Part shown: positions 29,195-40,599 of the stretch, in pieces
Layout: each line of letters starts with the position of its first letter
Position numbering within the stretch: position 1 is the first letter of the stretch
Source of the DNA: Ypsolopha sequella
Lineage: Eukaryota > Arthropoda > Insecta > Lepidoptera > Ypsolophidae
NCBI GenBank assembly: GCA_934047225.1
Contig: OW203984.1
Coordinates: forward strand, 9,991,201-10,055,200
Direction: 5' to 3'
Length of the DNA: 64,000 nucleotides
The notes under the pieces: generated by a model
Told to the model about the DNA's origin: nothing
Databases searched by the model: none
What the model saw: the letters and a program-made list of their open reading frames with translations, nothing else
Translations under genes and position numbers: made by a program

Positions 29195-30205
29195 CGATAT
29201 AAAATTTTCAATCATCATTTTTTTTACTTTTCAAACTTTTGCTTTTGGTTCAAAAACAAAAGCTCATATTTACGCTCCCTTTACTATTTAGCCGGTTAAT
29301 TTATGTATCATCTGTGGCTGTTGGAGACTTTTATTAATTTGTTTAACTTTATTTTCTATAAGAACTAAAAAAAAAATGCCGACAAGCCGGTGCGTGGCGG
29401 GTACCGGCCGCCGCGCCGTTTTTAGCGTCATTCAAAAGTGCGCTCCTTATATTTAAGGCGATATGCGAAAAAAATACGGGTGTTTCTTTTCTGTGAATTT
29501 CATGAAATACACGGACACTTTTAATAAATTTCTGGTATATGCATTCTGACTATATAATCTAGGGTTTTGAAATTGGAAAACATGTTTGGATAAATTTTCC
29601 TCGATAGAAATAATTGTTGAAATGAGGTCTTCAAACACACTTTTTCTCCTCGTTTGACGAATAGGAACCATATACAGAACTCAAACATATTTAATTAGGT
29701 GTGTTTCAACAATATCTAGAAATTTGATATTTGAAATTTTACTAGCTATTTTAGTTTTTTTAATAAAAATATAAAACCAACTTTTTTCCCTTTTGCCCTG
29801 AATCCGCCCTTCTCGCACTGCGCGATTTTTCGCTTGGAGTGACAGTGACAAAAATAAAATTCGCATATCCTCTTAAATTCATTCATTCAATCAGTCTTCA
29901 TTCATTCATGTATTCATTCTTTCAACTCATGTTTATATCGAGTCATTCACTTCTCTCGCTCTCTCTGTAACCTTATACAAGAAACGCACGCGACCACTGT
30001 TATCCTTTGAAATCTTTGAATACAGCAACTGGAATATCATCTCTCCGTTTCATTTACTCGAGCTATCCCGCCAGAACTCCCGTCCAGAACATCAGGAACA
30101 ATGGGCACTGACTGCCCCTACTATGACTGTCTAAATAATGTGTCAGTGTTTTGGTGAAAATTGGCACAAATTTATTTATCCCGAACCCCAGCTCATAATA
30201 ATATT
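29195..30205. other. Intergenic DNA, no gene seen
   Basis: Two minus-strand frames (29453-29671, 29681-29866) lack recognisable domains. A CATTCATT-rich stretch lies at 29876-29930. The block around 29457-29540 partly recurs inverted near 30820-30895. Confidence 0.35.
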
Positions 30206-30341
30206 AATATTATTAGAGTGCATTACAAACTAGAAAAGATCAATCAGAAACAAACATAAAGACAAGAATTTGAAAAAATCCTGGCCTTTGGATTTGTTTC
30301 TGATTGATCTTTTCTAGTTTGTAATGCACTCTAATAATATT
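30206..30341. mobile_element. Foldback element, AGAGTGCATTAC family, copy A
   Basis: Arms AATATTATTAGAGTGCATTA ... CTAGAAAAGATCAATCAGAA and their inverted copies, ~57 bp each. A second member is at 36341-36470, and the outer flank (GAATACTCTAA, GCGAAATCCATCGC) is shared in opposite orientation. Confidence 0.85.
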
Positions 30342-30442
30342 TAGAGTATTCATAGCGATGGATTTCGCAAAATAAACATAACAATATTAATGTTTATACA
30401 AACACGATTTCCAAAAATAATACCCTAGATTATACAACGTGT

Positions 30443-30655
30443 AACAGAAAGGTGTAACCATATTTGAAGAGCTTATTCAGTCAATTGTATAGAACAACTT
30501 TTGCTATGAAGCCAACCCTGAAATCTCAAAAAAAAATGCATTTTTCTATGAAACAGTTAATTTTTTTTTTCGAGGTACAGGGTTTGTTCCATAGTAAAAG
30601 TTGTTCTATACCATTGACTGAATAAGCTCTTCTAATATGGTTACACCTTTCTGTT
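30443..30655. mobile_element. Foldback element, AACAGAAAGGTGTAACC family (213 bp)
   Basis: Left AACAGAAAGGTGTAACCATA ... GAGCTTATTCAGTCAATTG ... AACAACTTTTGCTATG is mirrored on the right with few differences. The inner part resembles 46640-46995. Confidence 0.85.
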
Positions 30656-32716
30656 TAGATTTAGATTTTTAGATTTAGATTTATTTATTAATAACAAATA
30701 TAGTTACATGTCAAGGAATATAATGCAAAGTTATACTTAAAGTATAATTATTTTTAAAATTAACTTTAAAATTAACATTATATAAGTACACGTTGTATAG
30801 TCAAAATGCATATACCAGAAAATGTTTACAATTTTCCGTGTATTTCATGAAATACACATAAAAGAAACACCCGTATTTTTAAATATCGCCTTAAAGCTCT
30901 GCAGAATTAGAACTCGCGACCTCCGAAAATCAAACTCTACGTTGTATATCACAAACAGACGTATGCATGACCCTCTATTAGTAGCATTTTTATTTATTTC
31001 TGGAGTCCACAATTTGCATAATTGGGTTCTGTCCGGTAAAACTCTTTTTAGAATCGGCTTTTTGTAGCGGTTCTTATTCAGGCTACATTACCTCACTGGA
31101 AAATTACAGTTTTTATCTTTATTCGGATTTTCTTTTGTTGTACAACTTAAAGGGGACATTAAAAAGTCCTATGTACATAAATTTCAAAAACATTCTACAT
31201 AAAAAGCAACGATTGTGTCATACTTCTTATGCCGCCTCTTTACTCAATCACAGAGGAGTGACTTACAAGTTCTGAACATGCCCCGCGTACGAGATGCGAA
31301 CAAAGAAATATCCACTTCAAAATGTCGTCACAACATTTTACTAGAACAGTCAAAACCTCTTTTACGTCCCAAAGTTGTAAGAATTGAACCTGATTGCCAT
31401 ACTACACGCTATTTAAGGCATGCAGATTTATCTCAGTATGAAAATACAGAGATAAATAAATAAATCTCCCTTCGCAGTCCAGCAAACTGGTAATTAAAAA
31501 AAACTGAAAAACAGACTTTGTTTCAAGCTCGAGAGACTGGATGGAATCGAAGTCGGGTCTCAAGACTGTGAGTTTCGTATCCTACCGACTGAGTTACTCC
31601 TGCCTTTATGCCGATGTCATTAAACTAACCTACGAGTATAAAAATATACTAACCGTTTAAAAATTTTAAACTATAATTAAAGTATATATAGTAGTACCAT
31701 AAAAGTATCAGTGCATACTTTATGTAAAAACTAGAACCAATCTAGTCTATCTGTAAAAATACTAACGCATTATTCGACAGTAAAAACTGAACGGAAGTGT
31801 AAAATTCCCAACATTTTTTACTTCCAATTTTGCAGAGCGCGTGCTCTAGCATTCGAATTCATTAAGTTGTGTCCACGAAAATGAACTATCTACCATTTTG
31901 TTGGTATGCAGATCTAATTTTGATATGAGCGGAAGCAAAAAGGACAGTTTTTCAATTTACATTGGTTCTTGTAAAAATAGCCTGTGATAGGCTGACGGTG
32001 GCCATTTTTTGCGAGTATTTATACACAGAATGTTATTACGGAATCCGGAGACTGGCGATGTTACTGGTCCATACAAACAATGTTTCGAAAAAAAAAATGT
32101 ACAAGCGATTTTTTTTTCGTTATTTGAGGGTTGGTTCCATAGTAAAAGTTCATCATATGGACGTTTTTGTTGCATTAGTCAGGATATGAAAGTTATCAAA
32201 ATATATGAGTACATATGTCCTTTTAACGTCTACGAAGTTAGTTTGAAAAAATTGTATTTACTGTAAATTACATCTTTTGCAACCTTCTATTTTACTATGT
32301 TTAGACTTCCTATTAATTTTCGCTCGACGACGACGTTTAAACGATATCTAGCAATTTGTAAAAAGAAATCACAAGCCGAGTAAATGAATAAAAACTCGTT
32401 TTTTGAGAGTGCGTGATACTTCGGTTATCACTGCTAAGAGCGCACTATGCTATCTGAAATGTCATAGAGTTTCGATTTCAGGTCATATCCATGCCCTTAA
32501 AGTTTTGTAGCACGTTACGTTTACATCTTGTATAGTGTATACCATATCATAAAGGTTGGTACTTAAATACGAGTTTTAAAACTAGTATTACTAACATGTG
32601 TAAATAATGTGTATCCCTTATTAATCTGTTCTGTGGTTGTCAATATGATGACAATACTGAAGTTCACTATACCTACACCAAACCACAGGCACCTAATAGA
32701 ACACGCTTACGGCTCG
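30656..32716. other. Intergenic DNA, no gene seen
   Basis: Several frames of 70-85 codons exist (30822-31067, 31215-31463, 31962-32266) but show no domain. 31240-31320 shares CAAGTTCTGAACA and nearby words with 62985-63040, suggesting a diverged repeat and not a gene. Confidence 0.35.
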
Positions 32717-33030
32717 TTTTTAGGGTTCCGTAGCCAAAGGGTAACCAACAGGACCCTATTACTAAGATTCCGCTGTCCGTCTGTCTGTCCGTCTGTTTGT
32801 CCGTCTGTCCGTCTGTCACCAGGCTGTATCTCATGAACCGTAATAGTTAGACAGTTGAAATTTTAACAGATGATGTATTTCTGTTGCCGCTATAACAACA
32901 TATACCTAAAAACAGAATAAAATAAATATTTGCGGGGGCTCCCATAAAACAGACATGTTTTCTTGCCGTTTTTATAGATAGTGGTACGGAACCCTTTGTG
33001 CGCGAGTCCAACTCGCACTTGGCCGGTTTC
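32717..33030 (-). repeat. SINE-like GGCCAAGTGCGAG family, near-complete copy with (GTCC/GTCT)n
   Basis: In reverse: CCGGCCAAGTGCGAGTTGG to GGCTACGGAACCCTAAAAA. The usual short GACAGACGGACAG tract is expanded to ~45 bp of GTCCGTCT repeats (32775-32818). Confidence 0.8.
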
Positions 33031-33382
33031 TTATTTAAACACACGCTCGTGTTTCAATCCACAATATATCAGATACACTGATTTTGCTTAAGAGGCCGGC
33101 GGGCGGCGCAAGCCTCTTAATAGCTAAAATGGAAGTAGGTAAAAAGCTAAGGGATTTGTATTTTACATTTTCTCTGTACGTGTTACATATTGCAGTTTTG
33201 TGTATTTCCGCGTTTATAAATTCAGTAAGTCTGCCAATCCCGCTGCAAAAGTTATAACACGATATATCTCGCAGCGTACCTTATGCGGTACACTGTACTA
33301 TTAATGTGCTAAATATCTACTAAAATATCTTTGCAATATTTAAAATTTTGAAAATAAACTTTTTTTCAAGTTTCATTTATAA

Positions 33383-34528
33383 AAAAAACCGACCAAGTGC
33401 GAGTCAGACTCGCGTACCTAGGGTTCCGTATTGTGGATGATAAATTTAGTCATTCTTTTTTCGTGAATTTTTCGACCGCTTTATTTTTTCTGTAACCTTT
33501 ACGTAAACACATATTACCATGATTTTTTTCATATTTTTTGGTCCACCAGTTTTGGAGATAAAGGGGGAGACATACATATTTTTGTGGTTTTTTTAAAGAT
33601 TTCTCGAAACCAGTGCCAGTAAGTATAGTAAAAGTATATATTTTTACAATCAGCTTTTTAATATCTACAATTTGATACCCATACTGTATTTTTATGCAAT
33701 ATTTTTTTAATTTAATTTTTTTATTTCTCATTAGTTCTGATTTTAATCGCTATAGTTTTCCTGTGATTGGCCAGTTATGATCTATAATTGACATTTTTTT
33801 CATATTTTTCGGTCTACCAGTTTCGGAGATGAGGGGGGGCATACATATTTTTGGGGTTTTTTAGAGATTTCTCGAAACCAGTGTCAGTAAATATATTAAA
33901 AGTTTATATTTTTACAATTAACTTTTTAATACCTACAATTTGATACCCATATTGGATTTTTATAAAATATTTTTTTTATTGATTTTACTTCTTTTTTTGT
34001 ATTTCTCATTAGTGCTGATTTTTTTTAATCGCTATAGTTTTCCTATAGTTGGCCAGTTATGATCTATAATTGTCATTTTTTTCATGTTTTTCGGTCTACC
34101 AGTTTCGGAGATAAGTGGGGGGAACATACATATTTTTGGGGTTTTTTAAAGATTTCTCGAAACCAGTGACAGTAAATATATTAAAAGTATACATTTTTAG
34201 AATTACCTTTTTAATACCTACAATTTGATACCCATATTGTATTTTTATAGGCTAATATTTTTTATTTTTCTCACTTTCGGTTTAGAAATATTTTGAACAA
34301 TTTAAAATTTTTCATATTTTTTTACACTTTAATATGTGGGCAAATTAATGCTATTTTTGTGCCAAATTTCATGTATTTATCTTTAACGGCGCTAAAGTTA
34401 TGAGGCTGTAACATACGGACGGACGGACAACGGAGTCTCACCATAAGGTTCCTTTTGACCCTTTCACTTTCACTTTTCACTTTTTTTTTTCACTTTTGTA
34501 CCTTTTAGGTACTACGGAACCCTAAAAA
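33383..34528 (+). repeat. SINE-like family member expanded by three ~275-bp internal modules
   Basis: Standard opening (ACCGACCAAGTGCGAGTCAG) and closing (ACTACGGAACCCTAAAAAAC). Between them a module with GGTCTACCAGTTTCGGAGAT, a TTTCTCGAAACCAGTG block and ACAATTTGATACCCATA recurs at ~33540, 33811 and 34093 (spacings 271 and 282). Related long forms: 52461-53120 and 53746-54126. No coding capacity. Confidence 0.8.
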
Positions 34529-35105
34529 ACAACTAAATTCTACGAGATGAGGTAATTAAAGCTATAAACATTTGTGGTGCTACATCAACCTTGCCGTTGG
34601 AGACTAGTTTGCTAACTTAAAAGGTTACTCGTTATTATATTTCCCCAGCAACAATTGAAAATACATGAACTATCGGATAAAACAGCGTCGATACACTTTT
34701 AGCCCTTATTACTACATTAAAAAGTACGAAAATTTGTCCAAGTGGAATTTTCTCCAATAGTACATAATAATATGTAATAAAGATAGTACCGCCTAGTGGC
34801 GATGCTAACGGCCAGAGCGGGCCGTTATTAGCGCGAGGGCAACGACAAAATATTACCCAGCTAAACGAACACAACGCGTGCCAAATACACTAGTTTAGGT
34901 TGTTTATTTAGTACCGAAAGTTACCTTCATTGCTTTTGGTCAATACGTAACGAAATCAGACAATTATGTAGTATCATTACGAGCATGACTTTTGCTCAAA
35001 ATATCGCGATATGTTCCTGAAATTATGACAGAAATAAATTTCTATGTTTGAACACTTGGCGATTTATCCATCGCAAAGAGATATAAATTAACATTATATA
35101 TATAA
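34529..35105. other. Intergenic DNA, no gene seen
   Basis: No recognised feature; the minus frame at 34635-34874 has no domain. Confidence 0.4.
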
Positions 35106-35157
35106 ATAACATTGCAGTATGGGAAAGCACATCGGTAAATTCACGAGTTGTGTTGAG

Positions 35158-35230
35158 ACCTGGATAGCTCAGAGGTTAGAGCAATCGCCCCTCAAGCGAG
35201 AGGTCCCGGGTTCGATTCCCGGTTCAGAGC
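35158..35230 (+). tRNA. tRNA-like cloverleaf, degenerate (pseudogene or SINE head); anticodon CUC by position
   Basis: The 73 bases fold as a tRNA. The D arm is GCTC/GAGC, the T arm is a perfect 5-bp CCGGG/CCCGG stem around TTCGATT, and the variable loop has 5 nt. The polymerase III boxes are intact: A box TAGCTCAGAGG at 35165-35175 and B box GGTTCGATTCC at 35209-35219. Defects: acceptor pairs 1-72 and 2-71 do not pair, the anticodon stem's first pair is A-G, and position 33 is C where U is nearly universal. Anticodon positions read CTC (Glu), but the defects make charging doubtful. Fifteen-base inverted repeats with one mismatch (35106-35120 and 35268-35282) enclose it. Confidence 0.5.
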
Positions 35231-35312
35231 TCCTCACATCCAGATTAACTTTTCTTTCTGCGTTTCTATACTGCAATGATATAATTTTAATTTGTTCCTG
35301 AAATGTATTATT

Positions 35313-36217
35313 TTTTAAAACTCTATGTAGACGACCGCACCTGATGAAAAGCGTTGATGCGAGGATTCTTCAAATCAATTGCGCACGCGTCTGTACTACA
35401 GATCAGTCTTTTTTTTTTTATTTACATTATTATACATTATATTTACATTATTATTTACATTATTTATTTATTTTATTTATGTCCAGATAGACAAGATCTT
35501 TGCCTCAGGCTCCTGATTGTTTAAAAAACCAAAAAATATATTTTTTAAAACTCTATGTAGACGACCGCACCTGATGAAAAGCGTTGATGCGAGGATTCTT
35601 CAAATCAATTGCGCACGCGTCTGTACTACAGATCAGCAGTGGCGTGCACAGAACTTTTTTCCGGAATAGCAATCAGAAGGTCAAGTACGACAATAAAAAA
35701 ATATGAAAAAATTTAAATAACACTTTGATAAAAAAAAAGTTTGTATGAAAATTTTCACTCTAGGAAAGGCAGTGCCTACCCTGGCGTCATACAAACTTAT
35801 TTTTTTCAAAGTGTTATTAAAAATTTTTCATATTTTTTTTATTGTCGTACTTGAACTTCTGATTGCTTTTCCGGAAAAAAGTTCTGTGCACGCCACTGCA
35901 GATCAGTCTTTTTTTTTTTTTTATTATTTACTTTATTTACATTATTATACATTATATTTACATTATTATTTACATTATTTATTTATTTTATTTATGTCCA
36001 GATAGACAAGATCTTTGCCTCAGGCTCCTGATTGTTTAAAAAACCAAAAAATATATTTTTTAAAACTCTATGTAGACGACCGCACCTGATGAAAAGCGTT
36101 GATGCGAGGATTCTTCAAATCAATTGCGCACGCGTCTGTACTACAGATTAGTCTTGTCCAGATAGTTAAGATCTTTGCCTCAGGCTCCTGATTGTTTAAA
36201 ACACCAAAAATAAAGTA
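35313..36217 (+). repeat. Tandem triplication of a ~230-bp unit
   Basis: The unit start (CTCTATGTAGACGACCGCAC, GATGAAAAGCGTTGATGCG, CAATTGCGCACGCGTCTG) occurs at 35321, 35551 and 36066; each unit runs to CCTCAGGCTCCTGATTGTTT. Copy 2 is split by a MITE (35637-35898). Removing that and its 8-bp duplication leaves a unit of ~245 bp versus 230 for copy 1. Copy 3 lacks the T-rich TTTACATTA middle. The frame 35745-36005 is an artefact of the MITE plus this repeat. Confidence 0.9.
35637..35898. mobile_element. Non-autonomous hAT MITE (262 bp) with perfect 8-bp duplication
   Basis: Termini CAGTGGCGTGCACAGAAC and the exact inverse, extending inward through TTTTTTCCGGAA and further AT-rich inverted sequence. 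CAGATCAG stands on both sides (35629-35636 and 35899-35906). The neighbouring tandem copies show the empty site, proving insertion. Terminal sequence and 8-bp duplication identify the hAT superfamily. Confidence 0.93.
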
Positions 36218-36340
36218 TTTATTCGAAAACCATCCTCCTCGTTTCATCACGTTAGTTCACGTGGAGTATCTACGCGATACAAGAGATATTTAGAGTTAAA
36301 TGTTTTTATTGCGAAATCCATCGCTTTTGAATACTCTAAT

Positions 36341-36470
36341 TATTATTAGAGTGCATTACCAGCGAGAAATCAATCAGAAACAATCCTGGCTCGAGGACAT
36401 TGTTCAAAAATATTTGTGCTTTTAAATTTTTTTCTGATTGATTTCTAGCTGGTAATGCACTCTAATAATA
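36341..36470. mobile_element. Foldback element, AGAGTGCATTAC family, copy B
   Basis: TATTATTAGAGTGCATTACC ... AAATCAATCAGAAA and the inverted copy. Same family as 30206-30341 with a different interior. Confidence 0.85.
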
Positions 36471-36615
36471 ACTAGAATATTTAGAGTTGGAGAGTCTTAC
36501 ACTTTTTACATTCTTACCTAAATCGTTTTTAGGGCACAACAGGCGGGGTACAGTTTCATACCGGCCGAAAATCAAAAAACAAGGTTGTCTGACCAATCAA
36601 TAGATGACAGCACTT

Positions 36616-36840
36616 GTATCAATACAATACAATACAGCTTTATTGTCACACCACAAAAGAAAAATAATACAATTAATTGAATTTAAAAATACGAGTACAA
36701 ACGATAAGTACAAATAGGCGGTCTTATCGCTTAAAGCGATCTCTTCCAGACAACCTTTAGGTGGAAAAAATACATTAAGATTGCTGAAGAGGCGGTGTAC
36801 GTGTAAAATAAGGTATATAAAGTAGGAGCCCAATTTTATA
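36616..36840 (-). repeat. LINE 3'-end fragment, minus orientation
   Basis: In reverse it reads GGTTGTCTGGAAGAGATCGC, GCGATAAGACCGCC and ends in a CTGTATTGTATTGTATTG tail; equivalent words occur in plus orientation at 40770-40860. This resembles the 3' UTR of lepidopteran LINEs; frames here are remnants. Confidence 0.65.
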
Positions 36841-37860
36841 AATAATAATACAAACTAATACATACATATACCTACATATATAAATAATTATTTCAAACAT
36901 AATAAATACATTGTACAAATATACATTTAAAAAAACAAAAAACAAAATACAAAATATGGTGTATCCTACATTACGATGTCGTTTTCTTCTCTAACTATAC
37001 CTAGTTCGAGAGGAGACAGTCATCACTAGAATTAGCGTTTTTCTTTGTGTCAAATTTAGTGTTAAATAAGAGTCTTAGATGGAACTGTTTATCTATGGTG
37101 ACACGGACAGTGACATCTGGAGGAAAGCTAGGAACTAAAAAAATAAAACTAAAAAGACGCTCATTAGAAAATTCCTTAATGGGAACTCTGGATATGTATT
37201 AACATGTAAAGATTTAGATTAGGGGCCAATATATAGGTGGCCAGTTTGCTGATATTCCTGTTGGCAGAAATGAACCGAGAGAGGGCTCTCTTTTCCGGTT
37301 GTATTACTTTACTCTTTAGGGCACAACTAACTGACAGTAGTAACCGGGACTTCAAAGCGATGTACATGAGACTTTTTGTGGCTATACGAGATTTAAATGT
37401 AACCTCTAGTTAGTCTAAAATAAACCGCTAGACCGAGAGCTGGCCGTTTATTTGCTGATAAATCGTTTAGGGTTTTAGCAAACATTCTCATAACACCTAA
37501 CCCACCAGCCAATAATACCAACCCATAAAGTTGTAAGCTGGCAAGTTTGGCAATATACCGATTTAGCAATGTTCTATATAATAATTATGTACTGGCACGT
37601 ACATATGGTCAAAGTAATGATTGATTAAGATCGGTCTGTGGTACTGTAATCAGGCGTCAAAGAGGGTTGGGGGATATTTCCGGTTGTTCCTAACCGATCC
37701 TGGTTTTATTTTTAATCAATAGGTACTCGGTACGGTACTGTACAGCAATAAGATTTGGAATTACCACAAAATTTTATTGGGTTTCAGAGTGTTGGACGGA
37801 GGGTTTTGGAGATGACGTTATACGTACTATACAAGTTGAATTTTGATTCGTGAAATTTTG
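36841..37860. other. Intergenic DNA, possible LINE remnant
   Basis: The minus frame 37176-37367 (KSRLLLSVSCALKSKV, IQPEKRALSRF) may be a decayed continuation of the LINE remnant upstream, but I could not align it to a known domain. The rest is featureless. Confidence 0.3.
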
Positions 37861-38461
37861 ATTTTGAGTTATCGTCCAAATTCATACTGGAGACTTGTTA
37901 AGGCGATATGCAAAAGTTTAAGCGTCCCTGTTACTCCATATGCGAAAAAACCCTCAGTGCGAGTGGAACGGATTCGTTGAAAAGTAGCAAAAAATCGGTT
38001 TTTTATTAATATAAAATGTACTAAAAATGCTATCAAAATTTCGTTTAACCAGGTCCTAGATACTGTTAAAATCCATCTAATAAAATATAATTGCAGTCCA
38101 TATGTCATTCTAAATTGTCAAACCAGAAGAATTGGTGTCGATAAAGACCTCATTTCAATTAATATTTCCATCGAGCCGAAATTCTCTTATCGCGTTTCTG
38201 TTTTAACGGACCCCTAGAGGAAGATTCCAAAAATAATATACAATTTTTTCAAAATTATACATTATTTACCGAACTAGATATAGAAGTTCTGAAATTGACA
38301 ATTTTTTTCCGTAGCGCCTTAAGTGATCAGTATCATGGATCAATACCAATATTTGCGAAATTCGTAAAATTAACTTTCGACTTCCCATGCTTTATTGGCT
38401 CGGGACTGGGAGTGAATCACTTATCAAGCCTCCAGTATGAATTTGGACGATGACTCAAAAT
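37861..38461. mobile_element. TIR element, CCAAATTCATACTGGAGAC family, copy B (601 bp)
   Basis: Ends ATTTTGAGT.ATCGTCCAAATTCATACTGGAG and its inverse. Inner terminal sequence CCAAATTCATACT(G)GA matches copy A at 26815; a single-ended relative is near 56975-57000. The minus frame 37869-38108 inside shows no transposase motif. Confidence 0.8.
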
Positions 38462-39127
38462 GCACATAGTCAATTCTCCGAAATAACGTATACCGATCGA
38501 TTTCGAATAGTTCCACGGCAGATGTGGACTATCGGTTATATCTCCGACACTAAAAAACGGCTTTATAAAAAGTTTTGTCAGATCTATTTTCAAAAATATA
38601 TTCTTTTTTACCGCATCATACATAAAAGAAAAAAATTTGCATATATATGTACATAGCTAGGACATAAAGAATTTATTCTGGTTTTAAAGTTACTTATTTT
38701 ATCTACATACTCGTATATTGGAGGATTTGGTTACAACACGGACACGGACTACACTGGATGTCTAATTACTAATACCTATTTAGCTTACATATCTTAGTAT
38801 GTATTTAATTTGCTTTAAAGGCTTAGATATAATTTTTATAATCAACATACTTATCGATTACTGTCGATAATTAAGTATTCTACAAATTCGCACCCCTAGC
38901 GGTACACGGCACCGACGAAATAAGCGAGAGTAAAATACTACAAAACACGAAAAAGTAAGGGACAGTTTGAAAGACATCAAGGAGGTGCGCAAGCTTTGAT
39001 CACCATGTGACTAGTTCAAGTTGAACCGTGAAGATTTTGTAAACAATTCCGGATTTGTAACAAAATATTAAGAAATAATTATAACGGCCAAAATGCAACT
39101 TTTAATCAACTTAATTAGAGCCTTCAG
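38462..39127. other. Intergenic DNA, no gene seen
   Basis: 39048-39110 repeats part of the 50536-50860 foldback (AACAAAATATTAAGAAATAA). No gene. Confidence 0.4.
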
Positions 39128-39295
39128 ATACACAGAGTTTAATAGATAGTAAATGTCAAGTTAGGTTGGACTTTCATAACTGCAAGTGGAATTATTTACC
39201 GTAATGTTTTTAACGGAACCCTAAATATTGTGTGGTGATACGGAACTCTTTATACATATATCTGGTACGGAGTTCGACTCGCACTTGGCCGGTTT
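39128..39295 (-). repeat. SINE-like GGCCAAGTGCGAG family, short subfamily (inverted)
   Basis: Reverse of the 6789/15471 form: ACTTACTATC...-side tail, AATTCCACTTGCAGTTATG, and at the right end CTCGCACTTGGCCGG. Confidence 0.7.
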
Positions 39296-39886
39296 TTCTT
39301 TTCGATTGGCCTTTAGACATCCGGCACAAAATAATAAATACTGTTGAGTACATAGACGTAGGTACAAATAGAAGTGACCCGCACAATAACCTTTGACGAA
39401 TCCAATTACTGTACGTGATATTTACCTTCGCTGATGAAACCCTTATTCCAATAAGTATAGAGTACAATATACGATTGTATTGTTTGTTTACTGAGAAGCA
39501 ATTTGGTTAGCTGCTTAGGATCATGACATGACTAAAGATTAAACGGGCATGGGCAATTGGAAAAAACGAATGCTGATTAAAAAACCGTTTTGGTTGAAAT
39601 ATTTATTTTTATGTTCCAAACATTATTATCATACAGCGGATTTTTATAGATCCGCTAAAAGAAGATTCGCAAAGCTTCGCATGATCCTCTTTTATACCAA
39701 TCACTATGAAATAAATATATAAAAAAGTTAAGGACTAATGATATACGCCTAACTAAAATGTGGCAAAATCCATGAAATTTTCTCCATAGAAAACAAATGC
39801 AAAGTTACCTCCAAACCGTACTATAAACCACTGTTATTCAAATTATTTCAAATAATACTTTAAATTAGATAATGAAGTTTTGCAGG

Positions 39887-40274
39887 GTCGGTGTTCCGAG
39901 ATTCAGGGTTCGGGGTTACGGCTTTTTAAGACAGTAAAAATTCAAATTTCTGAACAAAATAAATACCACTTGTTACCTTACAAGATGAAGTGCAGGTTCA
40001 TTAAAAAAAATCACGGCAATAATGTATAGTAACTTCAGAAAAAAAACAGGAATTTCAAGAAAATCTCTTGAATAGCATTGCAGCGCTACGGGTGTAACCT
40101 GAACTTGACATCCTGTTTTTTTTTTTTCTGAAGTTACTATACATTAGTGCCAAGATTTTTTTTAATGAACCTGTAAGGTAACAAGTGGTATTTATTTTGT
40201 TCAGAAATTAATATTTTACTATCTTAAAAAGCCATAACCCCGAACCCTGTTTTGCCCAATCTCGGAACTCCGAC
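39887..40274. mobile_element. Large foldback element (388 bp)
   Basis: Left arm GTCGGTGTTCCGAGAT ... GGGTTCGGGGTTACGGC ... AATACCACTTGTTACCTTAC ... ATGTATAGTAACTTCAG is mirrored by the right arm ending ATCTCGGAACTCCGAC. Arms ~160 bp each with substitutions and small indels. Non-coding. Confidence 0.88.
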
Positions 40275-40599
40275 TCTTAATACAAAGCGTACCCATATTG
40301 TTTTACATTAAAAAAATAAGCATAATTCTCACTGTAAAAAATACTTTTTGAGTGAAACACGCGCTTTTTGAGAGTGCACGATGCTTCGGTTGCCGAGTGT
40401 TGCCTGTTCTTGAGACAGTAACACACCTCTGGAACACCTACGGGGTATGTCGATGTCGTAACGATAGGAATAACAATATGTGTCGGGCTGCATGTAACCT
40501 AATTTTAACATTAGTTTTCTAGAATGAGACAGCGGTAATAAAGTGAAGCGATTTTTCTCAACAGAGTACCCATCTTAGAACTCAAATATCCAATATTAT

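Noticed and set aside
32775..32818. GTCC/GTCT repeats as a possible CRISPR-like or satellite array
   Set aside because: It is a simple 4-8-bp microsatellite expansion inside a SINE-like copy, without spacers.
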